Origin: Moniliophthora roreri
Lineage: Eukaryota; Basidiomycota; Agaricomycetes; Agaricales; Marasmiaceae
DNA length: 64,000 nt
Reading direction: 5' to 3'
NCBI GenBank assembly: GCA_001466705.2
Contig: LATX02000250.1
Span: 62,001 to 126,000, forward strand
The first letter of the stretch is position 1. Each line of letters begins with the position of its first letter. The position numbers were made by a program, and so were the translations under genes. Below, piece after piece: positions 33,535 through 44,371 of this stretch. The notes under the pieces are model-generated. The model was given only the letters and a program-made list of their open reading frames with translations. It ran no database searches and was not told the origin of the DNA.

Positions 33535-34275
33535 TCACCACATGCCAAGAATCCTACCGAGGTACTGAACGATATCTAGTTGAAGTGAAGTGCTCTGAGC
33601 AGATGAGTCTCCTGTTCCCGGCCCCACAATTAGCTTCTGAACAGAATTCGTGATCTCTGACTCTGCAGGTGGCTATCGTAGCTATCAGTGCCCGAGGTTA
33701 GCAGCAACACTGCTTTGACTTACATTGAACGGTGATAACGCTTGATATACTGATGCCATGTAAGTTTGAATAGTTGCGCGATCATATTGCCCGTATAAGT
33801 TGTATCGTATCATCCTGGCAGTACCATTCAGCGTAAGGATAAACGATTCAACCTCTTTGAGAACCCTGTAATCAATCATTAGTGTGTTTCCCATCGTAAC
33901 AGGTGTCGTATTCACCGCGTCAATTCTTCCCCCACATTCTTCATGTAATTCGAATGGAATACGCGCTGTACTGGGTCCCTGCAGTCGATAACACTGCACG
34001 CGCACACGAGGAGGTATACAACTTCGCAAACTCTTGCAACGAGCTGCGGGAGAATGTCTCGATGATAAACAGATGCCTATGACGCACACCGTCAATGAGA
34101 GCAAAAGGCGTGGAGGATGACATGTGCACCGAACCTTGACAGCGGTGTCTGTTCTCGCCGCGAACGTGCACAGCTCTTGAACATAAGCCAGGGCATCGGG
34201 TCGATCTTGGTATTCCTGGAGCTTTTCCCTGATTTTGGGGGTAATGTCGATAACCTTGGCGTTGGTGTGGGTCAT
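33535..34275 (-). CDS. Small HeLo-like protein without tail motif (copy 6; module B, partner)
   Basis: Four exons (34,275-34,135; 34,076-33,916; 33,865-33,724; 33,672-33,535) give 193 residues. It contains ALAYVQELCTFAARTDTAVK, ASVYHRDILPQLVARVCEVV, LKEVESFILTLNGTARMI and TIQTYMASVYQALSPF. Exons 2 and 3 are exactly as long (161 and 142 nt) as those of the 28.8 kb copy. The C-terminal part after PPAESEITNS has diverged strongly and ends LGRILGMW. There is no Asn-rich tail. It is tail-to-tail with the 32.4 kb gene, with 187 bp between stops. Confidence 0.62.
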
Positions 34276-34491
34276 TGGAGGTAAGGAATATGGGTGATGT
34301 TTCGGGATTATAGGTCCCAATTTTTATACCTGTATGGGCGAGCGCTTCAGCTCGCACACGCCCAGTACGCCACTCGCATATTGGGCAGGCAACGAATTGA
34401 TGCCAGGGCAACAGCAGAAGTTGAGAGAAACTCGATCAAACTTCAGATCAAGAGGGGATGGACATGATCTCATTTTTACTACCAGCTGACT

Positions 34492-35785
34492 CTACTTAGA
34501 TCCGGCGTCAATGTACCGGTAAGGATGGTCGATATCAATGCGGGCGTTCTTGGGATAGAATGGATTGAAGGAGAGAGTGTTAGAACGTACGTACTCGTAT
34601 CGTGGGGTATATTCTTTGAATCCAAAAGGCGAAAACACCAACACTATGTTTCTACGCTGTGGCGATCTGAAAATAGACTGACCTCGTTTCACAAGTCGCC
34701 TACGTAATGATATCAAGTTCACGGGGCCCCACGAAACGATGTTCCAAACGCCCATGTGAAATGGGCGCTCGGGCGCTTAGTCTCTACTGCACAATGATAC
34801 GGCGTTATGAATGATGTCCAGTATGGGCATTTTTTCAGTCTATTTGGAAAGAAATGAATACCGGCGTCGATTGGAGGTCCCACTGAGAACGGCGGAAGTA
34901 TACCATTATGATAATGCCGCTCGGTAGGATAGTAAAAGAAATTATTTTCTATACAGATAGGTGTTTCTTCGACTGTTGTGGCGCAGAAATTGGGTGTGGC
35001 TGCAGGCTGTCCACAACGTGTATTCCCTGGACATAACCCTTGGCCCACATTAGCTTCACCTGGACAGAGTGCTCCTTGTGTACAGCAATGTGTCACTAGC
35101 TCGACAAACATACCAGAGGAATCATGTGCCCTCGACTTGAGGCCAAGTTTCGACTAGCCACATCTCTGCAATGAGGTAGGCCGCGAGCGGAGGCGCATAT
35201 CTGCTGTTGTGACCCCATGCAGAATGCTTGTATCTGCATCCACACATAGTCACCTGAGAACCCAATTTAGCAAGGACGAAACGGAAACATGGGCTTGAAC
35301 TTAGCGAAGCCGATCTTGAGAGCCTTCCGATTGGACGACTGAATTATATCCAAGACATCGTATCTGGTTCAACAGTTGCAGACCGTGGGATATGTCCTAC
35401 TGTCAATATCGTATCGTATCATACCCGTGGTGAGATCCGCGGTGACCCTGCAGTTCGTGAATATATTACCTGAGTAGCTCGAGTCTCTGCGTAAGCTTCC
35501 CGGATCGAAAAACATTAGCTGAAAATCCTTGGTGCCCGGAGTGACATAGCAGATCGAGTAGCGGCACTAACAAGTCTCCGCGACATTGAGAACAGGAGGG
35601 TCAGCCGAATCAGAGCATGACAAAGTGACACATTTATCATGTTGTTCCGGTCTCTGTAGCTGTAGTGGAGACGAATTGGTGCGCGGGTCTCCAATATTAT
35701 TGCAGGATTTTACGTTGATTTGTCGAACATTTGAATGACGGACACATATCACAGGTTGCCACGAATACATCGGTGGATGAGGCAA
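34492..35785 (-). pseudogene. Degraded coding region, unknown family
   Basis: Protein-like text in one minus-strand frame is broken by in-frame stops: ...CSDSADPPVLNVAETC, stop, YVTPGTKDFQLMFFDPGSL, RVTADLTTGMIRYDIDSRTY, stop, YDVLDIIQSSNRKALKIGF. In another frame AWGHNSRYAPPLAAYLIAEM follows (about 35,225-35,165). Further down, frames read VGPPIDAGIHFFPNRLKK and FNPFYPKNARIDIDHPYRYI, ending at 34,492. These pieces could be exons of one gene or remains of it. I do not recognise the family, and a complete splice model was not found. Confidence 0.3.
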
Positions 35786-36257
35786 TCAAGCGATCGACTC
35801 GTCCCACTGTCGACCTGTACTGTTTTCTGGAGAATCCATTGAATGGAGCGCAGTAATTCCGTTCTAAATTGGGCGTGATAAGTGAGTCATATCAAACTCA
35901 TGTAGTATGACAGTCTACTTCGAAGCACTTTCCATCACTCGCCTCGTTGGTAGGGAGTCTCCAAGTTTGCCTCAAGCTAATGTTAACCGGAGTACCACAA
36001 TACTATGCGCCAAACAGTGAGTCAGACTGACTAACATCCATGCACTTGATGTAAACGCTAGGAGATATACCAGTTTCAAACATCGAATAAACTGAAATTG
36101 CAATTGTGCGAGATTGAAGGCTAGACTGGAGTCGCCCGGAACGATCGCAAGAGCTTAGACCTGAGTCCGGTCCTTCTATTACGATGGCAAGTATGTATAG
36201 AAGGACCTGTCCTGAGTTTAAATTTGGCTGGGCCCTGGCCCCTCATTGTGATCTGTT
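35786..36257. other. Intergenic, no supported gene
   Basis: Nothing recognisable on either strand. Confidence 0.4.
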
Positions 36258-36650
36258 CGAGTCCGTGGGAGCCTTTAAAGAAAGAAGAATTCTGTCGGAA
36301 CGTTCCTGAGATTTGCAGGGGACGGGGATGATCATCCCTGGCAGTTTTCCAGCGCGCGGCGTCCTGATGTACATACGCTTTCTTCAACGCACTCATGTCT
36401 TCACATCTCCAAACACCTGGCGCACAGAAGAAGACTAGAGGAGCAGCCAAGGCCTTTGAGGGCAGCAGTTTGTTTCGCCTTGAAGGTACTTCCAGTAATT
36501 CTTTCGACGCGTTTCTGGGGTTCGGAAGAGATGAAAAGATCCTCTGCACGCTGGAACACAGTCGTGATGGTTGTGGTTGAATGAAAAGGCGTAATTTTTG
36601 CTCACGTCAAAATTGCCGGGGATTAATCATCCCCGGCTCCCACAGACTCG
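36258..36650. repeat. Imperfect inverted repeat, possible foldback element or MITE remnant
   Basis: CGAGTCCGTGGGAGCC (36,258-36,273) recurs inverted as GGCTCCCACAGACTCG (36,635-36,650). Inside it, GGGGATGATCATCCCTGGCA (from 36,324) recurs inverted as TGCCGGGGATTAATCATCCC (from 36,614). One arm carries about 50 extra bases between the two blocks. The interior of roughly 270 bp has no gene that I trust. Confidence 0.65.
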
Positions 36651-36827
36651 ATTAGTATGGGCCTCTGCACACATTTACCAAGGGCTTCAGGAAGTCTACA
36701 CAGATATATACTTCAGATAATCATCAGCAACTTGATAAAGGCTGAAGCCCATGCTTCTGTGCTGGACGCTGGGGGAACAGCTGACTTACAGCTGACGATG
36801 ATGGAGACGCAAAAACCGCGTCATCAA

Positions 36828-36851
36828 TGCCACGAGGCTTTTTGAGCGGAG
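36828..36851. repeat. Dispersed short repeat, copy 2
   Basis: TGCCACGAGGC followed by TTTTTGAGCGGAG, matching 31,427-31,449 apart from one inserted C. It lies about 190 bases before the cohesin-loader start. Confidence 0.6.
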
Positions 36852-37041
36852 TTGGAAAGAGTCACGCCGCGCGTTGAGTCACACCACGGCTACGTGTGAC
36901 GCTTTCGCATCTGCTCGTCGACATCCTCGACGACGAGCAACTCAACTTTTTCCATCCGCTCTACTCATTACTCGCACTGTTCTGATACTTCTGCCTCAGA
37001 GGTACCGTGGAGCACCCAGAGCAAGGAAATTCATACCAATC

Positions 37042-39815
37042 ATGGCGTCGAGCTCAACCTGTGTAGCGTCGAGCCCAACGTCTCTCAAGCGGAAGAGGGA
37101 CGAGGATATGGTCATGCTAGGAAGTCCAAGCTCATCGCCTCTTACCAATATAGAAGCCTCCCAGACCTCCGAAGCACCCACGAGCCCCCAGTCGCACCAG
37201 GTTCCCCCAGCTGTCATGTTAGTTTCATTACCTGGCCTCCTTATACATCCTCCGAATCACCCTCTTCATGCACAATCTCTATGTATATCTCTTTTGGCTA
37301 TCAGAAAATGCCTACAAATGCCGGATTTGAGTCCGGATATCGAATGTCGGGCGTGGACTGCATTGGCAGAGCTGGGAATGACTGTTATTGGAGGAGGATT
37401 TAGTCATGACAATGACCATCTGTGGGCTAGAGATATCGAAAACGAGGTATGTAGATAGCAAAGGCTGGGTCGCAGCTTGCTAACGCGCTCGAAATTGCAG
37501 GTAGAGGAAGCTACAACGAAAGGAGTACGTTGGTTCATGTCGTTGCTCTTCAGAAGGCTTACTTATACAATCTTTATTCAGCTGAATCTTGCCCAGAAGC
37601 ATCCGACACTACGCTGGTATCGCTCTCAACTCACATTCCTCGCTGCGCAACTGGCTATATGGCAGAACAATGTCAAATTCGCTCGAACATTACTTCGAAG
37701 ACAGCTCACGACGTTAGGACCATCAGACCCCCCAGCCGTGGTGTACACTGCACACCTCAAGCTCATCGCCAGCCTCGCTACTACCTCTTCCTATATGCCG
37801 TCTTCATCCACGTGTCCGCCTTCACCTGCGCCTGCTCGCCCACAGGACGTTCGTGCTGCACTCACGGCCATCCAGAGCATGCAAAACCTGTCCATGAAGA
37901 ACAATCACGACCAGATCACTCTTCTTGCACGCGTGCTTCGGCTCAGGCTTCTCATTTCGTCCGGTCAATGGGAACAAGTCGAGGAAGCTCTCACCCAAGC
38001 TGAGGAAGCGCTGGGGATTGACTATCCCGTGGAGAAGTCACCGCCCGCGCCTACGTCTCCACGTAAAGGGCTGCGCATAGCAGACCTCAACATTGCACAT
38101 CTCAGTAGTTCACCCGCGAAGGCTTCTCAGAAGCTTGAAAGTGACAGCTCGCCAGCAGCGGGTTCCCAAACCCAAACCCAACCCCAGCAAGCCGCACCTT
38201 CGTACAAGACCTTCTTCGATCCCTTCTCTTCTTCCATGGCACTGTATACCCTTATTATCGGTGCAATTTTCTATACCTATGTCGGCCGCGTCGTCGATAG
38301 CTCGAGCCGTCTTTCACATCTTCATGCACTATTGGACGGTGGTATTTTGAAGTTTTCAACATCCGATGTTAGTGGGGCTAGTGGTATTGTGGAGATCTCG
38401 TTCCCTGGTCAGGCTCTGCCACTTCGTATCCAGACGACTCACCCAAGGGTGCTATATGTCCTGGCGTATCTGGTCAGTGCGGTGGCGAAAAAAGATCCGG
38501 TTGGCAGGAAGCCGAAGAAGAAGATATTCTCCATGGAAGGTTTGACAGCTTGGGAGAAGGAGGTGAGGAAGGAGTTGATGCGTAAGTTGCTCCTGTACTC
38601 ATTCATGAGTGTATAACTGATTGGGTTGTTTACATGAAGTACCTACCTGGGCTACCGCTAGTGAAGTAGACCAGATTGATCTCAAACTGGCGAAGATCAA
38701 AGGTGATCTTATGTGTGAGCTGATTAGTGTATGTTGTAGTAACTGGTCCCTTGTTGCGCCTAGACTGACCTGCTTTATTCATTAGGTCTCGATAATGCGT
38801 TCTGATTTTGACTCCGCTGACAAGGTACTGTCCCCACATTCTCAGGTCATTTATACGTATACGAGCTCATCACAACTTCTTCACAGATCTTGGCGCTCCT
38901 CATTGCCCACTTACGCGCCCATTCCCTATTTGACTCTTTCTCTGCCCGTGTTACACTGCACCATGCCCACCTGGCCCATTCGCGTGGTGATATCCCACGT
39001 GCGCTGCAGTGTTATAAAGTCGCGGTACATATCGCGGAGCAGAAAGGAGATGACTTTGTCAGACTTTCTGCTAGTGCTGGATTCGTTGCTTTGCGGATTG
39101 GGTTATTCCGACAGAGAGGCGAGAAAGACGAGGAAGAGGAAGATGGAATGCTAGTGGATCCACTGGTAGACACTGAAGCTATCGATCCCATACTCGAAGG
39201 CAGAGATGACTGGGAGGAGATTGAACGCATGGGAGTAAGAGTAGCTGAGGCGTGTAAGGGTATGGGTGGAACGATGTGGAGTGTTGGGAGGATTATTGAG
39301 GCGTGTTTAACAGAAGAGATTTTGAAAGCCAAGTAAGTTCTTCCCCGCTTCAATACGCACAAGATAGCTGATTTTATCGTCATCGTTATCGTCAGGCAAG
39401 ACCTTCGAACTGCCTTGAACTTCACCTCTTCAGCTGGGGACAATCATTTGCGAGCGTTGATACTCGCGCTGATTGCATCACAGTTCTTTCATACTTCGGC
39501 TGATGATGCGCTCAACATGCTGGCAATGTGTGAGAATTTGGCTGCTGGGTTGGGTGCTGCGCCTAAGGCTGCTGGACAGAAGAAGGCTGCAGATGGGATT
39601 GGGAATGCGCCATTGAGGGTGTGGATTGGGGAGCGATGTCTTGGTGCGTGCCGTTTCCTTTCTACCTCGGGGAATGAGCTGACCATATTTGCGTTACAGA
39701 ACTGTACAAGAGGACTGGGAACACAAAGGCTGCGAGGAAACAGGAAGCTGCAAATGAGGCGCTGAGGAAGCTTATTGCTTCATCGTTACTTTCAGTGTCG
39801 ATTGTACCATCATGA
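37042..39815 (+). CDS. Cohesin-loading factor SCC4/MAU2 family
   Basis: The start MASSSTCVASSP is followed by a basic patch (SLKRKRDEDM) and a Ser/Thr-rich N-terminus. Then come TPR-like helices: CRAWTALAELGMTVIGG, HPTLRWYRSQLTFLAAQLAI, LLARVLRLRLLISSGQWEQ, SSSMALYTLIIGAIFYTYVG and ARVTLHHAHLAHSRGDIPRA. Near the C-terminus are RALILALIASQFFHTSADDA and a final exon ending SSLLSVSIVPS. This is the pattern of the Cohesin_load family. MAU2/SCC4 binds the N-terminus of SCC2/NIPBL to load cohesin on chromatin in the nucleus. About 700-750 residues are expected from the exons. The gene appears intact. Confidence 0.85.
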
Positions 39816-40247
39816 TTCACAGCTCCTTGTCGACGCTGGCTGCAGCATTCCTCTCGCCTACTCTTCTGAACTGTGCCTATTCTCGCTTTCATCCTGGACT
39901 CTCGAGGACTGCTTCATATTGTTATCCGTTATTACTGCTGTGTTCATTCTTCGTATTCACCCCTCACCCTTTTATCACTGCATGCTGTATAGACTCTGCA
40001 CACTCATCATCAGGAACCATTACTGCACTGTATTTTTATCGGGTAGATACTTCAATGAGACTTCCGTTCTCGTCTGCAATGTCTCCCATAAATTTCACCG
40101 CGTGAAGTTCCGGCGCTAGTGGAAGCGGGCTTGCGACAGGACCGCCTAAAAGTTACGCGGCGGCGCAACTCTTCGGTAGAATCCAAACCACTACCGGCCG
40201 GCAATTCGCCGGTAATTACTGCAAAGTCTTGATCCATAACCACGACG
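39816..40247. other. Intergenic between cohesin loader and amidohydrolase
   Basis: No gene. Short GC-rich palindromic text (CCGGCCGGCAATTCGCCGG, about 40,195-40,213) lies within the probable promoter of the next gene. Confidence 0.45.
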
Positions 40248-41960
40248 ATGCAGCTGCACCCCAGCACGGACCCCACTAGATCATCACTGAATACGACTCA
40301 AATTCTTGCTGGGGCACTATTTGACTCCCAGTCTCAAGAGCTCCTCCGCGATCAGGTCATAACGGTCGACACAAAATCTGGATTAATCATCAACGTTCAA
40401 ACTATTGCTCCAGAGGTCCTACGTGATATTGGAAAACCGGAGGTCATTGACCTACGAGACTTTACTGTTCTTCCTGGATTCGTCGATGTCCATGTTCATA
40501 GTACGAAGTTCTCTTCATTGCACAGATTCATTCGGAACTGACGACTTCAAGAAAGTGTTTCTACATTCGTACGAGGAGACCTCATGGGATGATCAGCTTA
40601 CAAAGGAGAGTCTTGCGGAGAGGACTATTCGTGCGACGGTACATGCGAGAAAGACGTTGATGGCGGGCTTTACCAGTGTTCGGTGAGAAAAGAGCTTTCA
40701 ACTTACCTTTAACTGAAATAACTGATGAATCGTGTTTAAGGGACTTGGGAACGGAAGGGGCGGGCGATGCTGATATCGCACTGAGGAAGTGTCTTTCTGG
40801 TCCAGATACAATGATACCCGGACCGAGATACTTCTGTGCCAGTCGAGCTATCGTCGCAACAGGCAGTTATGGTTGGTTTTTTGAAAACTTTCACTGCGAT
40901 CAGATATATGAGCCGACTATTCGAGTTCAGGACCTAAAAGTATGTTATACCCGAACCAGGAAGGTATCGACGGGATCATGGGTGCAGAGGTAGCGGACGG
41001 TATTGATGGATGCGTGGCAGCAGTACGAAGGCAGATTGGTGCGGGCGCTGACTGGGTTAAGGTGAGGGTTGCAACCTCTGTCCTGTCCGGTGTCTTTGCT
41101 GACCTATACTGTCCTTACTAGGTATACGCAGGTACACTTAACGTGCCATGGGATATTCCGCGGCTCTTACAAACTTCTCCTTAGACTACAAACCCCGCTC
41201 CCGAATGTCGGCGGTCTCTTCTACAACGGCAGCACGCAATATCCCCACTTTCAGTCGAAATGAACTAGAAGCTATGATATCGACCGCTCATTCATATGGT
41301 ACCAAAATAGCGGCGCACGCACAATCCATTGAGTCCTTTCGTACCCTTCTCTCCCTCGAGATCGACTCTATCGAACACTCGATAGCCAATCCAATTGTTA
41401 ATTTCGAACACGAGGCGAATGTTCTACTATCCCGCTGGGCGGAGAAGAACAAATCAACTACATGGGTCCCCACACTTTCGGTGTACCACAAGATGAAGGA
41501 ATTCACCGGTGGAAAAGACCCACGAACGAATGCGATATGGGATCAGGCATGTAAGATGTTCAGACGTGCCATCAGCATCGGCATGCAGAACATTGCCTGT
41601 GGTGGCGACACGGGTGCCTTCTCGCACGGAGAAAACTCGCTAGAAATGAAGCTGATGGTCAGGCTTGGTGCAGATTGGAAACAAGTGCTCCGTTGGGGAA
41701 CGTTGGGTGGTTGGGAGTGCGTGAGGGGTATGGATTGGGAGTTACGTGCTGATATGGAGCCGGAGGATCTGGACGTGTCTCCCAGCGCTCGGCCAGATGA
41801 TAATGAAGTACGTTTTGGGTGTATCAGACCGGGCTGGGCGGCCGATATCATCGCATTGGAGGGCGACCTTGAGAACGACTTTGAAGCCACCCTGGATAGA
41901 GTCAGGTTCGTCATGAAGGCTGGAAAGGTTTACATGAATGGGGAAAATGGAGCCCTTTGA
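40248..41960 (+). CDS. Metal-dependent amidohydrolase (imidazolonepropionase-like)
   Basis: The N-terminus reads TTQILAGALFDSQSQELL, and the metal-binding strand is FTVLPGFVDVHVH, where HVH is the usual HxH motif. Then follow KTLMAGFTSVRDLGTEGAGD, GTKIAAHAQS (a metal His), DSIEHSI (the next His), ACGGDTGAFSHGENSLEM (the Asp site) and RPGWAADIIALEGD. This is the amidohydrolase superfamily with the composite-domain ends typical of the imidazolonepropionase and prolidase-like branch. It hydrolyses an amide, lactam or ester of unknown identity and is probably cytosolic. Several short introns interrupt the first third. All metal ligands appear present. Confidence 0.88.
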
Positions 41961-42424
41961 AGATGTGCGAGGAGTTTATGGATGTCTTCCCGGCATAGGC
42001 GTCGAGGACTAGGCAGCATGATCCTTGTTCTATACTTGGACTGGCGTTCAATGACAGTTCATCTCGGAATCCTCCCATATCTAAAGCTCCTGATTTCAGA
42101 CCGCGAGACTAGTGATGGCGTAAGAGGAGTGTATCAGGAGGGGTATCTAGTAAGACGAGTCTGGTCGGCTGGTCTACCAATAAATTGACTAACAAGTTTG
42201 TAGATCCCGACATGCTAGCTCCGTACATGATTGGGAAACGTGCAAAAATTCGGCCGCCTCTTCTCCACCTGATATACACTCCGTACAAAGCACTTGATTG
42301 ACTCGCGGGGAACACGGGACACACCATCATGCCATATGCAGTTTTTGATTCTCCGCCTCCAGCTAAGCAATAGAAAAGTATTTAAGTCTGTACTTCAAAT
42401 CTTCGCAGTTGTTTGACCTGCGAT
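41961..42424. other. Intergenic upstream of the BBE-like oxidase
   Basis: No gene. A TATTTAAG stretch at about 42,378-42,385 lies some 40 bases before the next start and could be a TATA-type element. Confidence 0.4.
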
Positions 42425-44266
42425 ATGTCAGCTCACACCCTGGAACAGCTAAAACAATCCCTTCACGGAGATATTGTCATTCCATCAGACCCCGACTACC
42501 TCAGCGCTATCTCCCGTTGGGCAATCAATGCTGCACGCCATGCCAAAGTTATCACCTTCGCCAAAGATGTAGACGATATATCCCTCGCACTTTGCTACGC
42601 AAAGGAAAACAAGCTCTCCCTGGCCATCCGAGGTGGCGGACATAACGCAGTGGGCGCATCCTCAGCACAAGATGGTCTAGTCATCGACCTCTCGCGTTAC
42701 ATGAACCAGGTTAGGGTCGATCCTGCACGTAGACTGGCGTATGTTCAAGGAGGCGCTGTATGGAAAGATGTCGATGAAGCGGCGATGCAGCATGGATTAG
42801 CTACTGTGGGTGGAACTGTTAATCATGTAAGTCGCTTCCATGGTACCGCATGATAAGGACTAATGTCATTACCATCACCAACCTAGACGGGTGTCGGCGG
42901 GTATGTTGACGCTCTAATTTTGATCCTACTTTCCATCTAATGCAATACTATATCAAGGCTTACTCTAGGGGGTGGATTTGGGTGGCTACAGGGATCACAT
43001 GGCCTTACTGTAGACAATCTCGTCAAGGTACAGCAGTCGCGGCAAAGTTCGTTTACCTGCTTATGCCTATTGCCTTCGCAGGCCGTGGTCGTGTTGTCAG
43101 ACGGGACTGCTGTAACTGCTAGTGCCAACGAAAATAGCGAACTGTTCTGGGCGATCAGAGGAGGAGGATGTAATTTCGGCATCTGCGCTGAATTTGTCTT
43201 CAAGCTGCATGCACAGCGGCGGACAGTTTTTGCGGGAAACTTGGTCTTCGACGCTGAAAAGGTAGAGAAATTGATGAGCGTTATTAGAGAGTGGTACTCG
43301 AAGGCGTCCGAGAAGGAGGTGGCTTTCCTTACCTGCTACAAGGATGCGCAGCTCGATAAGGCAAGGGTTCTTTGCGCAAGGTAAAAAAAAACTGCGGGCT
43401 GAAGTCTCTTTAGGCCATTACTTTCGTTTCCGTATTCTACAACGGCACCAAAATGGAAGGCAAATCAAAATTCAAAGCCTTTTTGGATCTCGGTGAGCCG
43501 CACAAAAGGTCATCGCCACTTTTATCCGAAGCATCACTGATGCATGATTTTGACAGGTCCAACCGAAGACACAACGGCGGAAATACCGTACGAGATGCTG
43601 AATGGTCTATACGTGAGTCTACCTGCCTTCTAGTACGGCCGCTTCTCAAGATCTCATTTCTCCGCCTGCTACAGAATCAGTACTACGAACCCGGCTTTGC
43701 GCGGCACATGCGCGGCTTCCGTTACGACCTCGTCAGTTCCCGAGTGGGTCCTATACGCCAGGTTCTGGAGCGTTTAAATAGCCTTCCGTTCAAGGAGAAG
43801 AACCTCTCTATGACGGTTATGTTTGAGTATAACTCTTTTGTGAAGGTGAACGCAGTCTCTAATGAAGCGATGGCGCTGGCTCGTCATTCTTTAAATAACG
43901 GGCTCGTGTTGATGGGGTGGTCGGAGGATACTCCAAGATATATGATGTATGCTCGCGAAGTGGTATGGGAGATTCTGCAGATGGTTTCGCCTGGACAGAG
44001 GTTCTTTACTGGAAATCGCGAAGGATTTCGTAAGTCTGCATAGCTATTTCTAGTTGATCCGACTGACACTCAGGATGGCAGAGTACGGGGAAGATCAAGA
44101 CCACCGAGTGTCAAGCACAATCAAAGGCGAAGCACTCTATGGTGCGGAAAAGTACAAGAAACTGCAACGTCTAAAGAGGAAGTATGACCCGGATGTCATA
44201 TTCAACAAGTGGTTCATTATCGAGCCAGCTTCGGAGGAGGAGAATGGCATTAAAGTTCGACTATGA
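42425..44266 (+). CDS. FAD-linked oxidase of the berberine-bridge-enzyme-like family
   Basis: The FAD_binding_4 fold starts with VITFAKDVDDISLALCYAKE and LSLAIRGGGHNAVGASS, whose His is the usual 8-alpha covalent FAD site. It continues LAYVQGGAVWKDVD and TVGGTVNHTGVGGLTLGGGF. Where bicovalent members carry a Cys motif, this one has HTGVGG, so single His attachment is expected. The C-terminal BBE segment YKKLQRLKRKYDPDVIF is present, ending IKVRL. There is no clear signal peptide, so it resembles the intracellular 6-hydroxynicotine-oxidase-like branch. The introns are short, with one in the middle between CYKDAQ and FNGTK. It oxidises a small alcohol, sugar or alkaloid of unknown type. Convergent with the 2OG oxygenase, 105 bp away. 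Confidence 0.87.
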
Positions 44267-44371
44267 TACTGTTTACTAGGCACTATATGAGATAACCTGT
44301 TCAAGCCCTCCCCTGTTCCGTTCCCCTACTTGCTTCCCACGTCTCCGGTCCCTGTTTGTTATCGTTGTCAG

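Noticed and set aside
36121..36549. 142-residue minus-strand open frame
   Set aside because: No ATG at its start (GTG only), and it runs through the arm and interior of the inverted repeat.
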